Source: JASLBX01 sp035762665 (lineage in GTDB: Bacteria; Actinomycetota; Actinomycetes; Jiangellales; Jiangellaceae). From it: a DNA stretch of 64,000 bases. Location: assembly GCA_035762665.1 (NCBI GenBank), contig DASTNZ010000112.1, positions 19,998 through 83,997 of the forward strand, read 5' to 3'. Position numbers and translations under genes: made by a program. Of the stretch, positions 1-9,159 are shown piece after piece. Numbering within the stretch: the first letter of the stretch is position 1; every line of letters starts with the position of its first letter. The notes beneath the pieces are model-generated. The model made no database searches and was not told the DNA's origin. It worked only from the letters and a program-made list of their open reading frames with translations.

Positions 1-1
1 C

Positions 2-301
2 GGCGACGGCCGGACGGCTTGCGTGTGGACCGTCACCGACGAGTTCGCCGGCCGACCAGAACTGGTGTGGGCGGCGCTGGACTGCCCAGGCGGATGGTCG
101 GCCGAGATCGAGGGGCGCCCGATGGTGCTCGGTCGGATGACTGCCGCCGTCGACGCCCTGCCGGAAGGCAGCGAGGAGTGCGTCGTCATGGGTCAGTTAC
201 TCGGCTCTGAAGGCCGTAAGACGTGGACCGCATCCACGGTGTACGGGGCGGACGGCCGGGAGCTCGGGAGGGCCCACGCCATCTGGATCTCCATCGCATG
301 A
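2..301 (+). CDS. Conserved hypothetical protein, C-terminal part (hotdog/thioesterase-like), cut by window edge
   Basis: The reading frame is open from the first bases of the window to a TGA at 299-301, so the true start lies outside. The visible 99 residues include a WAALDCPGGW stretch followed by LGRMTA. This resembles actinobacterial hotdog-fold proteins of the thioesterase superfamily, which usually begin with a Cys-containing segment that would lie upstream here. No substrate can be named. Its stop overlaps the ATG of the SulP gene (ATGA), so the two are probably translated together. The family call is from memory of similar proteins and is moderate; the gene itself is clear. Confidence 0.6.
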   Translation, partial: GDGRTACVWTVTDEFAGRPELVWAALDCPGGWSAEIEGRPMVLGRMTAAVDALPEGSEECVVMGQLLGSEGRKTWTASTVYGADGRELGRAHAIWISIA

Positions 302-1815
302 AACTCACCGCGCCGGCTCGCGGCGACTTGATCGCCGGGGTCAGCGTCGCCCTCGTCCTGATCCCGCAGTCGCTGGCCTACGCCGAGCTCGCCGGGCTGC
401 CGGCAGTCCACGGTCTGTACGCAGCGGCGGCAGCGCCGATCGCCGCCGCTGCCATCGGCTCGTCCCCATACCTGCAGACCGGTCCGGTCGCGCTGACCAG
501 CCTGCTCACGCTCGGCGCCATCGCGCCGCTGTCGCCGACCGGAACCGCTGAATTCGCGGGACTTGCAGCCCTGCTGGCGCTGCTGGTGGGCATCGGCCGG
601 CTCGCCTTGGGGCTGTTGCGGTGGGGCGCGCTGTCATATCTCATGTCGGTGCCGGTCGTGACCGGGTTCACGGTCGCGGCCGCCGTGTTGATCATTGCCT
701 CCCAGGTACCTGCCCTGGTGGGCTCCGACGTGCCGGCCAGCGGCAACCCCTTGGAGACCGCATGGCGCGCCATATCGGAACCAGGCGCCTGGAACCTGGC
801 GGCGATCGGCATTGGCGCGCTGACGGTGCTGATCGTGCTCGTCGGCCGGAAGTTGCTTGCGGTGTTCCCGTGGGTGCTCGTGGTGACAGCACTGGGGCTG
901 GCCGCGGTCCGGCTGGACCTTATCGATGTGGATGTCGTGGGTCAGGTCCCGAGCGGCCTTCCGCAGCTCAGTCTCGCCCTGCCCTGGTCCGACGTCCCGT
1001 CTCTACTCATCCCGGCCTTGGTGATCGCCGTCGTGGGATTCGCCGAGCCGGCATCAATCGCCCGCCGCTACGCGACCATGGACCGGCGACCATGGGATCC
1101 GGACAAGGAGTTCGTGGGTCAGGGCCTGGCGAATATCGGCGCGGCCGTGGTCAGCGGTTACCCGGTCGGCGGATCCTTCTCCCGGTCGGCCTTGAACCGT
1201 CAATCGGGCGCGCGCACCCGCTGGAGTGGCGCCATCACGGGTTTGGCCGTCCTGGCGTTCTTGCCGTTCGCCGAGGTGATGTCCGACCTGCCGACCGCCG
1301 TACTGGCCGGCCTGATAATCGTCGCCGCGGTGTCGCTGATCGACATCTCGGCTTTCCGGGAGTACTGGCGGCACTCGAGGCCGCAGTTCCTCGTTGCGTT
1401 GCCCACGTTCGCGGCGACGCTCCTGCTCGCCCCGCACATCGAACGCGGCCTGCTAATCGGCATCGGGCTGGCACTGGCTGTCCATCTCTGGCGGGAGACG
1501 CGGCTCGACGTCGACTCGTGGCGGGTCGAGCGGACGCTGTACGTACTGCCCCACGGTGTCCTCTATTTCGGTTCGGCGCCGGCTTTTCAGGCCGCCATCA
1601 ACGAACTGCTCGCCGACAACCCGGACGCCGATATCGTGGAGATCGACCTGCATCGCCTCGGCCGGGTCGACTTGACGGGCGTCTACGCGCTACGCGACAT
1701 CATGGACGCCGCCACAGAAGGCGGGACGACCGTGCATTTCACCCGTATCCCTCCTCATGCCGCTGAGCGCATCGACGCGGTCCTCGGCCGGCGCCGGACA
1801 ACCGATCCGACCTGA
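298..1815 (+). CDS. SulP-family inorganic anion (sulfate-type) permease with STAS domain
   Basis: This 505-aa inner-membrane transporter starts at the ATG inside the ATGA overlap with the preceding gene; an in-frame ATG at 223 lies inside that gene and is less likely. Residues about 1-390 are mostly hydrophobic helices. They include the early SulP segment with LIPQSLAYAELAGLP, which matches the family signature, and GYPVGGSFSRSALN. The last roughly 100 residues form a soluble STAS domain (LHRLGRVDLTGVYAL). SulP proteins move sulfate, bicarbonate or related anions; the substrate here cannot be read from sequence. No carbonic anhydrase or sulfate-assimilation gene is adjacent. Confidence 0.9.
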   Translation: MKLTAPARGDLIAGVSVALVLIPQSLAYAELAGLPAVHGLYAAAAAPIAAAAIGSSPYLQTGPVALTSLLTLGAIAPLSPTGTAEFAGLAALLALLVGIGRLALGLLRWGALSYLMSVPVVTGFTVAAAVLIIASQVPALVGSDVPASGNPLETAWRAISEPGAWNLAAIGIGALTVLIVLVGRKLLAVFPWVLVVTALGLAAVRLDLIDVDVVGQVPSGLPQLSLALPWSDVPSLLIPALVIAVVGFAEPASIARRYATMDRRPWDPDKEFVGQGLANIGAAVVSGYPVGGSFSRSALNRQSGARTRWSGAITGLAVLAFLPFAEVMSDLPTAVLAGLIIVAAVSLIDISAFREYWRHSRPQFLVALPTFAATLLLAPHIERGLLIGIGLALAVHLWRETRLDVDSWRVERTLYVLPHGVLYFGSAPAFQAAINELLADNPDADIVEIDLHRLGRVDLTGVYALRDIMDAATEGGTTVHFTRIPPHAAERIDAVLGRRRTTDPT

Positions 1816-1910
1816 GGTGCTCGCTTCAGGTGACTCCGCGTTGTGGCGCAGCGTTCAGTAGGCTGCCACCGCTTGGAACGCTCGCAGCCGGTGTTTGGGA
1901 CGACTTGATC

Positions 1911-2966
1911 TCAGACGCGGACGGCCGGAGCACCGGCGACCCAGGCAGTCTGGACGCCGAGGAACCGGCCGATATCGGCCACCTCAATGTCGATACCGGA
2001 CCGCACGTCATCAGCGAGCGGGCCGAACGAGCGCACGGTGATGTTCATGCTCCCGGATCGCCGGACGGCCTCCCACGTCCCAACGGCCTGCCCGTCGGCC
2101 ACGACCGTCGGCATGACGTAACCGCCCCCGGTCCACACCGAGTGGGCGTACGGCGGCGGCACGATCAGCTCTCGTGTCCGGTAGCCCAGCAAATAGGGGT
2201 CGAAGTGCGGGAGCAGGCGAACGGACGATCGCATTGGGACCCTGGCTTCGTCGACGGAGCCGAGAGTGCTCCAAGCCTGCCGTGCGTCGACTGCCGGCAA
2301 ACCCGCCCAGGCAGCGAGGTCGCGGGCGTCCGTCGGGCCGTACGCCGCCCGAAACCGGCGCGCGAGTTCAGCCAGTGCCTTGGTCCTGGTGCGCCGCTCG
2401 GGACGGGGCTCACGGGCGATCCAGGTCGGCTCGTGGCCCCGATCCGGCCCGAAACACAGCCGCCCGCTCAGCGCCGCGTGACGGATCAGATGGATGCCAC
2501 GCTGACCGCTGGAATCGATGCCGGCCGTCTCGAGCGCTTCGAAGAGTTCGGCCCGGGATCGAGGTTGCCCGTCGGCAAGCGCCTCGCTGAGGACGGCCGA
2601 CGAGCTGTACACGGTCTCGTCGTCCAACCCGAGCTCACTGCGCCGGCGGGCCGATCGCGCGATGATCGTTTGCCGGACGAGACCCAACAGCCAGTCGAGA
2701 TCCTCGGCTGCCACCAGGTGTAGCGTCCCCCGAAAGAGCCACGTCCGGACCAATTCGCCCGCTGCTTGCGCTGCAGCGACGTCGACCGCGGTCGTCCCAC
2801 TGGCCCTGGCCCGGATCGCAAGCGCCGCGGCCGAGGGCAGCTGGGCCTGAATCCCGATCAAGTGGCGAACGACGTCGACCGGACGCAGGGATTCGCGCGG
2901 AGGTGCCAGCATCTGCGCGGCGGCCCGGGCGGTCCGGGTCGCATCCACCGCGGCGAGGTTGGTCAC
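1911..2966 (-). CDS. Winged-helix DNA-binding protein of the HTH_42 / AlkZ-like DNA glycosylase family
   Basis: This is a 351-aa protein. The GTG start at 2966 overlaps the TGA of the upstream nuoB-like gene (GTGA), which fixes the start and suggests translational coupling. The N-terminal part has the family Q-x-Q signature in IGIQAQLPSA (Q40 and Q42). In AlkZ/YcaQ enzymes this motif is catalytic in unhooking alkylated bases and crosslinks. WLFRGTLHLV and the C-terminal GTWE segment are also typical of HTH_42 proteins. Glycosylase activity is inferred from the family, and many members are untested. Linkage to an orphan complex I pair is unexpected and may be incidental. Confidence 0.8.
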   Translation of the reverse strand: MTNLAAVDATRTARAAAQMLAPPRESLRPVDVVRHLIGIQAQLPSAAALAIRARASGTTAVDVAAAQAAGELVRTWLFRGTLHLVAAEDLDWLLGLVRQTIIARSARRRSELGLDDETVYSSSAVLSEALADGQPRSRAELFEALETAGIDSSGQRGIHLIRHAALSGRLCFGPDRGHEPTWIAREPRPERRTRTKALAELARRFRAAYGPTDARDLAAWAGLPAVDARQAWSTLGSVDEARVPMRSSVRLLPHFDPYLLGYRTRELIVPPPYAHSVWTGGGYVMPTVVADGQAVGTWEAVRRSGSMNITVRSFGPLADDVRSGIDIEVADIGRFLGVQTAWVAGAPAVRV

Positions 2967-3556
2967 GACCGCGGTGACTCGATGATCGGGCGCTTGAGCG
3001 TCGCCGCCGATGCGGTCCGGCGGACGTCCACAGGTCCGACGGCGTACCGGTCGCCCAGGTTTTCGGCCGCGATTTTTTCCTGCAGCTTGAGAATGCCCTG
3101 CAACAGTGCCTCCGGCCGCGGGGGGCAGCCCGGCACGTAGACATCGACTGGAATGACGTGGTCCACGCCCTTGGTGACCGAGTAAGAGTCCCAGTACGGT
3201 CCACCCGAGTTCGAGCACGCTCCGAACGAGATCACGTACTTCGGCTCGGCCATCTGCTCGTACAGCCGGCGGATCGCCGGAGCCATCTTGTCCGTCACCG
3301 TGCCCGACACGACCATCAGATCAGCCTGCCGCGGCCCGGGGGCGAACGGGATCACGCCAAGCCGGATGAAATCGTGGCGGGCCATCGACGCGGCGATGAA
3401 CTCGATCGCGCAGCACGCCAGGCCGAAGTTGAACACCCACAACGAGTACTTGCGGCCCCAGTTGAGCACGACCCGTATCGGGTCCGGCGCGACGCGCTGC
3501 AACGCTCCCACGTCGCTTGTCCCGCGGGTCGGCATGCCCAGGTCGGTCACTGCCAT
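2963..3556 (-). CDS. nuoB2: Orphan NADH-quinone oxidoreductase subunit B paralogue (NuoB2)
   Basis: This 197-aa protein is a second NuoB, distinct from the one in the main operon at 26548. All four ligands of the N2 [4Fe-4S] cluster are present: tandem C48-C49 in FGLACCAIEF, C114 in GACSNSGG and C144 in PGCPPRP. It therefore looks functional rather than decayed. The ATG at 3556 lies inside the end of nuoA2 (10-base overlap). Its stop overlaps the start of the winged-helix gene. Only A and B subunits are present, so it cannot make a complex alone. It may exchange with the main NuoB or serve a ferredoxin-linked partial complex; both ideas are inference. Confidence 0.9.
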   Translation of the reverse strand: MAVTDLGMPTRGTSDVGALQRVAPDPIRVVLNWGRKYSLWVFNFGLACCAIEFIAASMARHDFIRLGVIPFAPGPRQADLMVVSGTVTDKMAPAIRRLYEQMAEPKYVISFGACSNSGGPYWDSYSVTKGVDHVIPVDVYVPGCPPRPEALLQGILKLQEKIAAENLGDRYAVGPVDVRRTASAATLKRPIIESPRS

Positions 3557-3918
3557 GTCAGCACTCCCCGCTTGACCGCGTAGACGATGCCCGCCGCCAG
3601 GAAACCAAGGAACACGAACATCTCGACCAGGGTCACCGCGCCGAACGCCGGGTCGGCAAAGACCGTCGCCCATGGGAACAGGTACACGACGTCGACGGCG
3701 AACACCACGTACAGGTACGCGTACACGTAGTAGCGGACGTGCATCTGCGCCCAGCCCTCGCCTATCGGATCGACCCCCGATTCGTAGCTCATCAGCTTCT
3801 CCGGGGTCGGACGCCTCGGCGCCAGCAGCCGGTTCGCGCCGTAGGCGAGGCTGACGAAAGCCACGCCGGCCAGCCCGATCACAGTCGCCACGACATACGG
3901 CGACAGGAACGCGTCCAC
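3547..3918 (-). CDS. nuoA2: Orphan NADH-quinone oxidoreductase subunit A paralogue (NuoA2)
   Basis: This 123-aa membrane protein has three predicted transmembrane helices. The acidic loop conserved in NuoA is present as YESGVDP (the main NuoA has YECGIEP, so the Cys is Ser here). FAVDVVYLFPWA matches the NuoA second helix. A GTG start at 3918 is preceded by GGGAG at about 8 bases. It heads a three-gene unit nuoA2-nuoB2-winged helix. The upstream 198 bases to the divergent hydrolase gene hold a CATGATCATG palindrome at 3987-3996 but no convincing promoter. Confidence 0.88.
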   Translation of the reverse strand: MDAFLSPYVVATVIGLAGVAFVSLAYGANRLLAPRRPTPEKLMSYESGVDPIGEGWAQMHVRYYVYAYLYVVFAVDVVYLFPWATVFADPAFGAVTLVEMFVFLGFLAAGIVYAVKRGVLTWQ

Positions 3919-4116
3919 CAGCGGCTCCCACGATCGTTTGGGTACTCGACACGTACCAACTTACTCGTCGCTCCCCCCCACTGTCGCATGATCATGTCGG
4001 ATCAACAGGGCATGTCGTGGCCTAACCCCACGTGATCACGGAGACGGACCCTTGTATTGCGAACAATCTCGTGGTCAGATTCCCCCGTCAGAGCGTCCCC
4101 ACAATGAGGTGGAGCC

Positions 4117-6108
4117 ATGTCGAAGCTGCGTCTGGCCGCAGCAACCGCCGCCGCGTCTTTGATCACCGTCGCCCTGGTGCCAGCGGTGGCGGTCCCTTCC
4201 GAACCGGTCTCCAGTTCCCGCTGCGACCCGTTCGACGACGCCGCCTGCGTGCTGCCGTTCCCCAACGACTACTTCACCGTGCCGGACCCGGAAACCGACA
4301 CGGGCCTTCGGATCAACTTCGGCGAGACAACCCTGCCCGCCAACGCACTCGGAGTCCACATCGATCCGACGGAGTGGAACCGAAACGACGGGTTCAGCCC
4401 AGGCTCGCCGATCCTGACGGAGGTTCCCGGCATCGACCTCGAGCAGACGGGCGCCGCCCCGATCACCGACATCGGAGCGTCCCTGGCCTCTGACGCACCC
4501 ATCGTGCTGATCAACGCACTCACCGGGGAGCGTCACCCGTACTGGGCCGAGCTCGACTCCCGGGCCACCGACCCGGACCGCCAGTTGCTCATCGTCCGTC
4601 CTGCCCGCAACTTCGACGAAGGCACCCGCTACATCGTCGCAATGCGCAATCTTCGGGACGCGGACGGCAATCTGATCGACGCACCCTCAGCCTTCGACCG
4701 GTACGTGTCCGGACGGCCGCCGAATGTTCCCGCGGACGATCCACGGTTCAAGCACACCAAGAAGATCCTGGCGGAGTTGCAGCGCGCCGGCGTCAACCGG
4801 CATGAGCTGTACCTCGCCTGGGATTTCACCGTCGCCAGTGAACGCAACCTCGCCGAGCGCGCGCTTACGATGCGCGACACGGCCTTCGACCTGCTCGGCG
4901 ACGAGGCTCCGGGCTTCACCGTCACGAGCATCGAGAACGAACCATTCGGCCCGGACTCACCGGTCGGACGGGTGGTCCGCGGGACGATCCAGGCGCCGTC
5001 GTTCCTCAGCGGGAATGGTGGGCCCGGGTCACGCCTGGTCTACGGGGCGGACGAGCTGCCGACGGTGACCGGCACCCAGAGCACCGATTTCGTCTGCACC
5101 TTGCCACGGCGCGCGTTCGACGAGCCGGTCATGCCGGTGGTCTACGGCCACGGCCTGCTCGGCAGTCCACATGGCGAAGGCACCGCCGGCAACATCCGCC
5201 AAATGACCGCCCTCGGCTTCGGATACTGCGCAACCAAGTGGATCGGCATGGCCGATGAGGACATCCCGGTCGTCATCGGCCTGCTTCAGGATTTCTCGCG
5301 GTTCTCGACGCTGCCGGACCGGATGCAGCAGTCGTTCGTCCAGTTCTTGTTCCTCGGCCGGGCCATGATCCACCCTGACGGATTGGTCTCGCACGCGGCG
5401 TTCCAGAACGACGACGGCGAGCCGGTGCTGGACGTCGACGCCGGGCTCGCCTACGACGGCAACAGCCAGGGCGGCATCGCGGGCGGAGCACTCACGGCGC
5501 TGGCGCAGGACTTCACCAACGCCGTCCTCGGCGTTCCCGGCATGAACTACTCGACGCTGCTCGACCGGGCCTTGCCGTTCCAGAACTTCCGGCCGTTCTT
5601 CGAGCCGGCGTACCCGGATGCGCTGGACCGGCAGATTGTCATCGCCGCCGCGCAGATGCTGTGGGACCGCGGTGAGGCCAACGGTTATGCCCACCACATG
5701 ACGGACGACCCAATGGCCAGCACCTCCGCACACCGCGTGCTCATGCATGTGGCTTACGGCGACTTCCAGGTCGCTCCAATCGCGGCCGAGGTGGAAGCCA
5801 GAACCATCGGCGCCCAGCTACGCGTGCCCGCTGTCGAGGAAGGCCGGCAACCGGACGTCGAACCGTACTGGGGAATCGAGCCGATCGAGACCTACCCGCA
5901 TGCCGGTAGTGCGCTGGTGATCTGGGACTTCGGAACACCGACTCCGCCGCTCGGCAACCTGAATCCGTTCCCGCCGGAGTTCGGCTCGGACCCCCACTCG
6001 CGACCGCGGGCCCACCCTGCCGCTCAGGAACAGAAGGCGGTGTTCATGCGCACTGGCGAGGTCGTCGACACCTGCGGCGCCGGGAGCATCTGCCCGCCCG
6101 CCGATTGA
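4117..6108 (+). CDS. Secreted alpha/beta-hydrolase-like protein
   Basis: This 663-aa protein has a clear Sec signal peptide (positively charged start, Ala/Leu-rich core, cleavage near residue 25-28) and no lipobox, so it is probably released. Residues 30-200 form an N-terminal domain of the type seen in large bacterial lipase-like proteins (FPNDYFTVPD, ARNFDEGTRYIVAMRNL). The catalytic part has YGHGLLG as a likely oxyanion segment and a nucleophile elbow GNSQGG with Ser450. Late His residues could complete a triad. Lipase or esterase activity is inferred. The ATG is preceded by AGGTGGAG at good spacing. It stands alone, with divergent nuoA2 upstream and korA downstream. Confidence 0.8.
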   Translation: MSKLRLAAATAAASLITVALVPAVAVPSEPVSSSRCDPFDDAACVLPFPNDYFTVPDPETDTGLRINFGETTLPANALGVHIDPTEWNRNDGFSPGSPILTEVPGIDLEQTGAAPITDIGASLASDAPIVLINALTGERHPYWAELDSRATDPDRQLLIVRPARNFDEGTRYIVAMRNLRDADGNLIDAPSAFDRYVSGRPPNVPADDPRFKHTKKILAELQRAGVNRHELYLAWDFTVASERNLAERALTMRDTAFDLLGDEAPGFTVTSIENEPFGPDSPVGRVVRGTIQAPSFLSGNGGPGSRLVYGADELPTVTGTQSTDFVCTLPRRAFDEPVMPVVYGHGLLGSPHGEGTAGNIRQMTALGFGYCATKWIGMADEDIPVVIGLLQDFSRFSTLPDRMQQSFVQFLFLGRAMIHPDGLVSHAAFQNDDGEPVLDVDAGLAYDGNSQGGIAGGALTALAQDFTNAVLGVPGMNYSTLLDRALPFQNFRPFFEPAYPDALDRQIVIAAAQMLWDRGEANGYAHHMTDDPMASTSAHRVLMHVAYGDFQVAPIAAEVEARTIGAQLRVPAVEEGRQPDVEPYWGIEPIETYPHAGSALVIWDFGTPTPPLGNLNPFPPEFGSDPHSRPRAHPAAQEQKAVFMRTGEVVDTCGAGSICPPAD

Positions 6109-6159
6109 TGTACACGCGGCGCAGTATGTTCGGCCTTTGGCGATCGACCGGACGTAGGA

Positions 6160-6165
6160 TTGACA
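6160..6165 (+). promoter_or_regulatory. -35-like hexamer upstream of korAB
   Basis: A perfect TTGACA lies 73 bases before the korA start. The matching -10 region at about 17-18 bases (CCAACT or CAACTA) is weak, so this is only a tentative promoter. Confidence 0.3.
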
Positions 6166-6237
6166 GGGAAGCCAAGGTGTGCCCAACTAGGCGTTGGTCC
6201 CACCGGGCGAATGCTCGTGAGGAGGCGGCTACCCGCG

Positions 6238-8097
6238 GTGAGCGCCAAGCAGATAACTGAGCTCGACCGTGTCGTCATCCGGTTCGCTGGCGATTCCGGC
6301 GACGGCATGCAACTCACCGGAGATAGGTTCACGTCCGCGACTGCCGTCTTCGGGAACGATCTGTCGACCCTGCCGAACTTCCCCGCCGAGATCCGTGCGC
6401 CGGCGGGAACGCTGCCAGGGGTGTCGAGCTTCCAGGTCCACTTTGCCGACCACGACATCCTTACCCCCGGCGACGCGCCCGACGTGCTGGTCGCGATGAA
6501 CCCGGCGGCGCTCAAGGCCAACCTGGACGACCTGGCCAAGGGCGCGACCATCATCGTTGACACTGCGGACTTCACCCCGCGCGCGCTGAAGAAGGTCGGC
6601 TACGACACCAATCCACTCGAGGACGGCAGCCTGGACGGCTACCAGGTACACGCCCTGGACCTGACCGGCATGGCGACCGAGGCGCTCAAGGAGTTCGGCC
6701 TCACCCGAAAGCAGGCCAGCCGGGCGAAGAACATGCTCGCCCTCGGCCTGCTGTCGTGGTTGTACGGGCGTCCTGTCGACGGCACGATCAGGTTCCTCCA
6801 GACCAAGTTCGCCCGCAACGGGACGATCCGCGACGCCAATATCACCGCCCTGCGGGCAGGATGGAACTACGGCGAGACGACTGAGGACTTCGTCGTCCGG
6901 TACGAGGTCAAGCCGGCGCCGATGCCATCCGGCACCTACCGCAATATCACCGGCAACCTCGCCCTTGCCTACGGCCTGATCGCGGCATCCAGACGATCCG
7001 GTCTGCCCCTGTTCCTCGGGTCGTATCCGATCACACCGGCCAGCGACGTCCTGCACGAGCTTGCCAAGCACAAGCGGTTCGGAGTACGGACGTTCCAGGC
7101 AGAGGACGAGATCGCCGGCATCGGCGCCGCCCTGGGGGCCGCGTTCGGTGGTGCCCTGGGGGTGACGACCACTTCCGGTCCGGGCGTCGCGCTCAAGTCC
7201 GAGACGATAGGCCTCGCGGTTTCCCTCGAGCTACCTCTGATCATCTGCGATATACAGCGCGGCGGTCCGTCCACCGGTCTGCCTACCAAGACCGAGCAGG
7301 CCGACCTGTTGCAGGCCATGTTCGGGCGCAACAGCGAGGCGCCCGTCCCCATCGTCGCCCCGTCCTCCCCCGGCGACTGCTTCAACGCCGCGCTGGAGGC
7401 CGCCCGGATCGCCATCACCTACCGGACGCCGGTCTTCCTGCTGTCGGACGGTTACCTGGCCAATGGTTCCGAGCCGTGGCGGATCCCTACTGTCGACGGT
7501 CTACCGGTTATCGATCCCGCGTTCGCGACCGAACACAACCACCAGAACGGTGGCGAGCCGGAGTTCTGGCCATACCTGCGTGATCCCCAGACCCTGGCCC
7601 GCCCGTGGGCGGTGCCCGGCACTCCAGGTCTGGAACACCGGATCGGCGGCATCGAGAAGTCCGACGGCTCGGGCAACATCTCTTACGATCCGGAGAACCA
7701 CGACCGGATGGTCCGGCTCCGGCAGGCCAAGGTTGATGGCATAGCCGGCATCCCCGACTTGGCGGTCGATGACCCGTCGGGATCTGCGCGCCTTTTGGTG
7801 GTCGGCTGGGGCTCGACGTACGGGCCGATCGGTGCGGCGGTGCGGCGCGCCCGGGCTGCCGGTCATCACGTCGCGCAGGCCCACTTCAGGCACCTCAACC
7901 CGCTGCCCGCCAACACCGGCGAGGTGCTGCGCCGCTACGACAGAGTGCTCCTACCTGAAATGAACCTCGGCCAACTCGCCCTGCTGCTCCGGGCGAGGTA
8001 CCTGGTCGACGTGATCGGATACAACAAGGTCCGCGGGCTTCCCTTCACCGCCGAAGAGCTCGCAACCGTCATCAAGGACGTGATCAACGGTGACTGA
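6238..8097 (+). CDS. korA: 2-oxoacid:ferredoxin oxidoreductase subunit alpha (2-oxoglutarate type, KorA)
   Basis: The protein is 619 aa from a GTG at 6238, with GAGGAGG at 6219-6225; an in-frame ATG at 6211 is possible but would precede the ribosome site. It is a gamma-alpha fusion. Residues about 10-200 are the gamma domain (VIRFAGDSGDGMQ, ADHDILTPG). The alpha or pyrimidine-binding domain follows (SYPITPASDVLHELAKH, TTTSGPGVALKSE, PLIICDIQRGGPSTGLPTK). With KorB it oxidatively decarboxylates 2-oxoglutarate to succinyl-CoA and reduces ferredoxin in the cytoplasm, giving an NAD-independent TCA step in actinobacteria. It overlaps korB by 8 bases. Confidence 0.95.
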   Translation: MSAKQITELDRVVIRFAGDSGDGMQLTGDRFTSATAVFGNDLSTLPNFPAEIRAPAGTLPGVSSFQVHFADHDILTPGDAPDVLVAMNPAALKANLDDLAKGATIIVDTADFTPRALKKVGYDTNPLEDGSLDGYQVHALDLTGMATEALKEFGLTRKQASRAKNMLALGLLSWLYGRPVDGTIRFLQTKFARNGTIRDANITALRAGWNYGETTEDFVVRYEVKPAPMPSGTYRNITGNLALAYGLIAASRRSGLPLFLGSYPITPASDVLHELAKHKRFGVRTFQAEDEIAGIGAALGAAFGGALGVTTTSGPGVALKSETIGLAVSLELPLIICDIQRGGPSTGLPTKTEQADLLQAMFGRNSEAPVPIVAPSSPGDCFNAALEAARIAITYRTPVFLLSDGYLANGSEPWRIPTVDGLPVIDPAFATEHNHQNGGEPEFWPYLRDPQTLARPWAVPGTPGLEHRIGGIEKSDGSGNISYDPENHDRMVRLRQAKVDGIAGIPDLAVDDPSGSARLLVVGWGSTYGPIGAAVRRARAAGHHVAQAHFRHLNPLPANTGEVLRRYDRVLLPEMNLGQLALLLRARYLVDVIGYNKVRGLPFTAEELATVIKDVINGD

Positions 8098-9151
8098 GAC
8101 GATCATCGAGCTTGGCCTGCCCGGGCTCCGCGACGTCCCCACGACCGAGGCCCCCCAGACGAAGAAGGAATTCACCAGCGACCAAGAGGTCCGCTGGTGC
8201 CCGGGCTGCGGCGACTACGCCGTCCTGGCCACCGTCCAGGGCTTCCTGCCTGAGCTCCGGCTGCGCCGGGAGAACCTCGTGTTCATCTCCGGGATCGGAT
8301 GCTCGTCCCGCTTCCCGTACTACATGAACACCTATGGTCTCCACTCGATTCACGGCCGTGCTCCCGCCATAGCGACGGGCCTGGCGGCCACCCGCCCGGA
8401 CCTTTCGGTGTGGGTCGTCACCGGGGACGGCGACGGGCTGTCGATCGGCGGCAATCACCTGATCCACGCCATGCGGCGCAACGTCAACCTGACCATCCTG
8501 TTGTTCAACAACCGGATCTACGGGCTCACCAAGGGCCAGTATTCGCCCACCTCCGAATTCGGAAAGATCACCAAGTCGACGCCGATGGGGTCGCTGGACA
8601 CCCCGTTCAACCCGGTCTCGCTGGCACTTGGCGCGGAGGCGACGTTCGTTGCCCGAACGATCGACTCCGACCGGGCCCACTTGACCTCCGTGCTGCGCGC
8701 AGCCGCCGCTCACCGCGGCACCTCGTTCGTGGAGATCTACCAGAACTGCAACATCTTCAACGACGGCGCATTCGAGATACTCAAGAACCCAGACAGCAGG
8801 GACGAGGTGCTGATCCGGCTCGAGCAGGGCCAGCCCATCCGGTTCGGGGCGGACCTGCATTATGGCGTCCGGCGCAACCCGGAGACCAGCGTGATCGAGG
8901 TTTGCGACGGTGGCGATTCGGGAGTGCTCACCCACGATGCTCATGCGGACGATCCATCGCTGGCGTTCGCGCTGTCCCGGCTGGCCGATCCAGGCTCCTT
9001 AGCTCGCTCGCCAATCGGCGTTTTCCGCAACGTCGAGCGTCCGACGTACGACGACTTGATGACACGTCAACTCCGCGATGCCGCCGAGCAGCAAGGTGAG
9101 GGTGACCTCGCTGCCCTGCTGGCCGGCACCGACACCTGGACGATCGATTAG
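8090..9151 (+). CDS. korB: 2-oxoacid:ferredoxin oxidoreductase subunit beta (KorB)
   Basis: This is the 353-aa catalytic subunit. Its GTG start lies inside the 3' end of korA. Thiamine diphosphate binding is shown by GDGDGLSIGGNH at about 112-123 with a downstream NNRIYGLTKGQ. The [4Fe-4S] ligands are C37 and C40 (WCPGCGDY), C71 (GIGCSS) and C220 (YQNCNIF), the usual set. It works as a KorA-KorB pair and hands electrons to ferredoxin. The orphan nuoA2B2 pair lies about 2.3 kb away on the other strand; a functional link is speculative. It converges with the YbjQ-type gene with only 8 bases between. Confidence 0.95.
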   Translation: MTETIIELGLPGLRDVPTTEAPQTKKEFTSDQEVRWCPGCGDYAVLATVQGFLPELRLRRENLVFISGIGCSSRFPYYMNTYGLHSIHGRAPAIATGLAATRPDLSVWVVTGDGDGLSIGGNHLIHAMRRNVNLTILLFNNRIYGLTKGQYSPTSEFGKITKSTPMGSLDTPFNPVSLALGAEATFVARTIDSDRAHLTSVLRAAAAHRGTSFVEIYQNCNIFNDGAFEILKNPDSRDEVLIRLEQGQPIRFGADLHYGVRRNPETSVIEVCDGGDSGVLTHDAHADDPSLAFALSRLADPGSLARSPIGVFRNVERPTYDDLMTRQLRDAAEQQGEGDLAALLAGTDTWTID

Positions 9152-9159
9152 TCAGCGTA

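Noticed and set aside
3942..3958. GGTAC-N7-GTACC as an operator for nuoA2
   Set aside because: Short arms and no matching regulator. Kept only as a weak symmetry.
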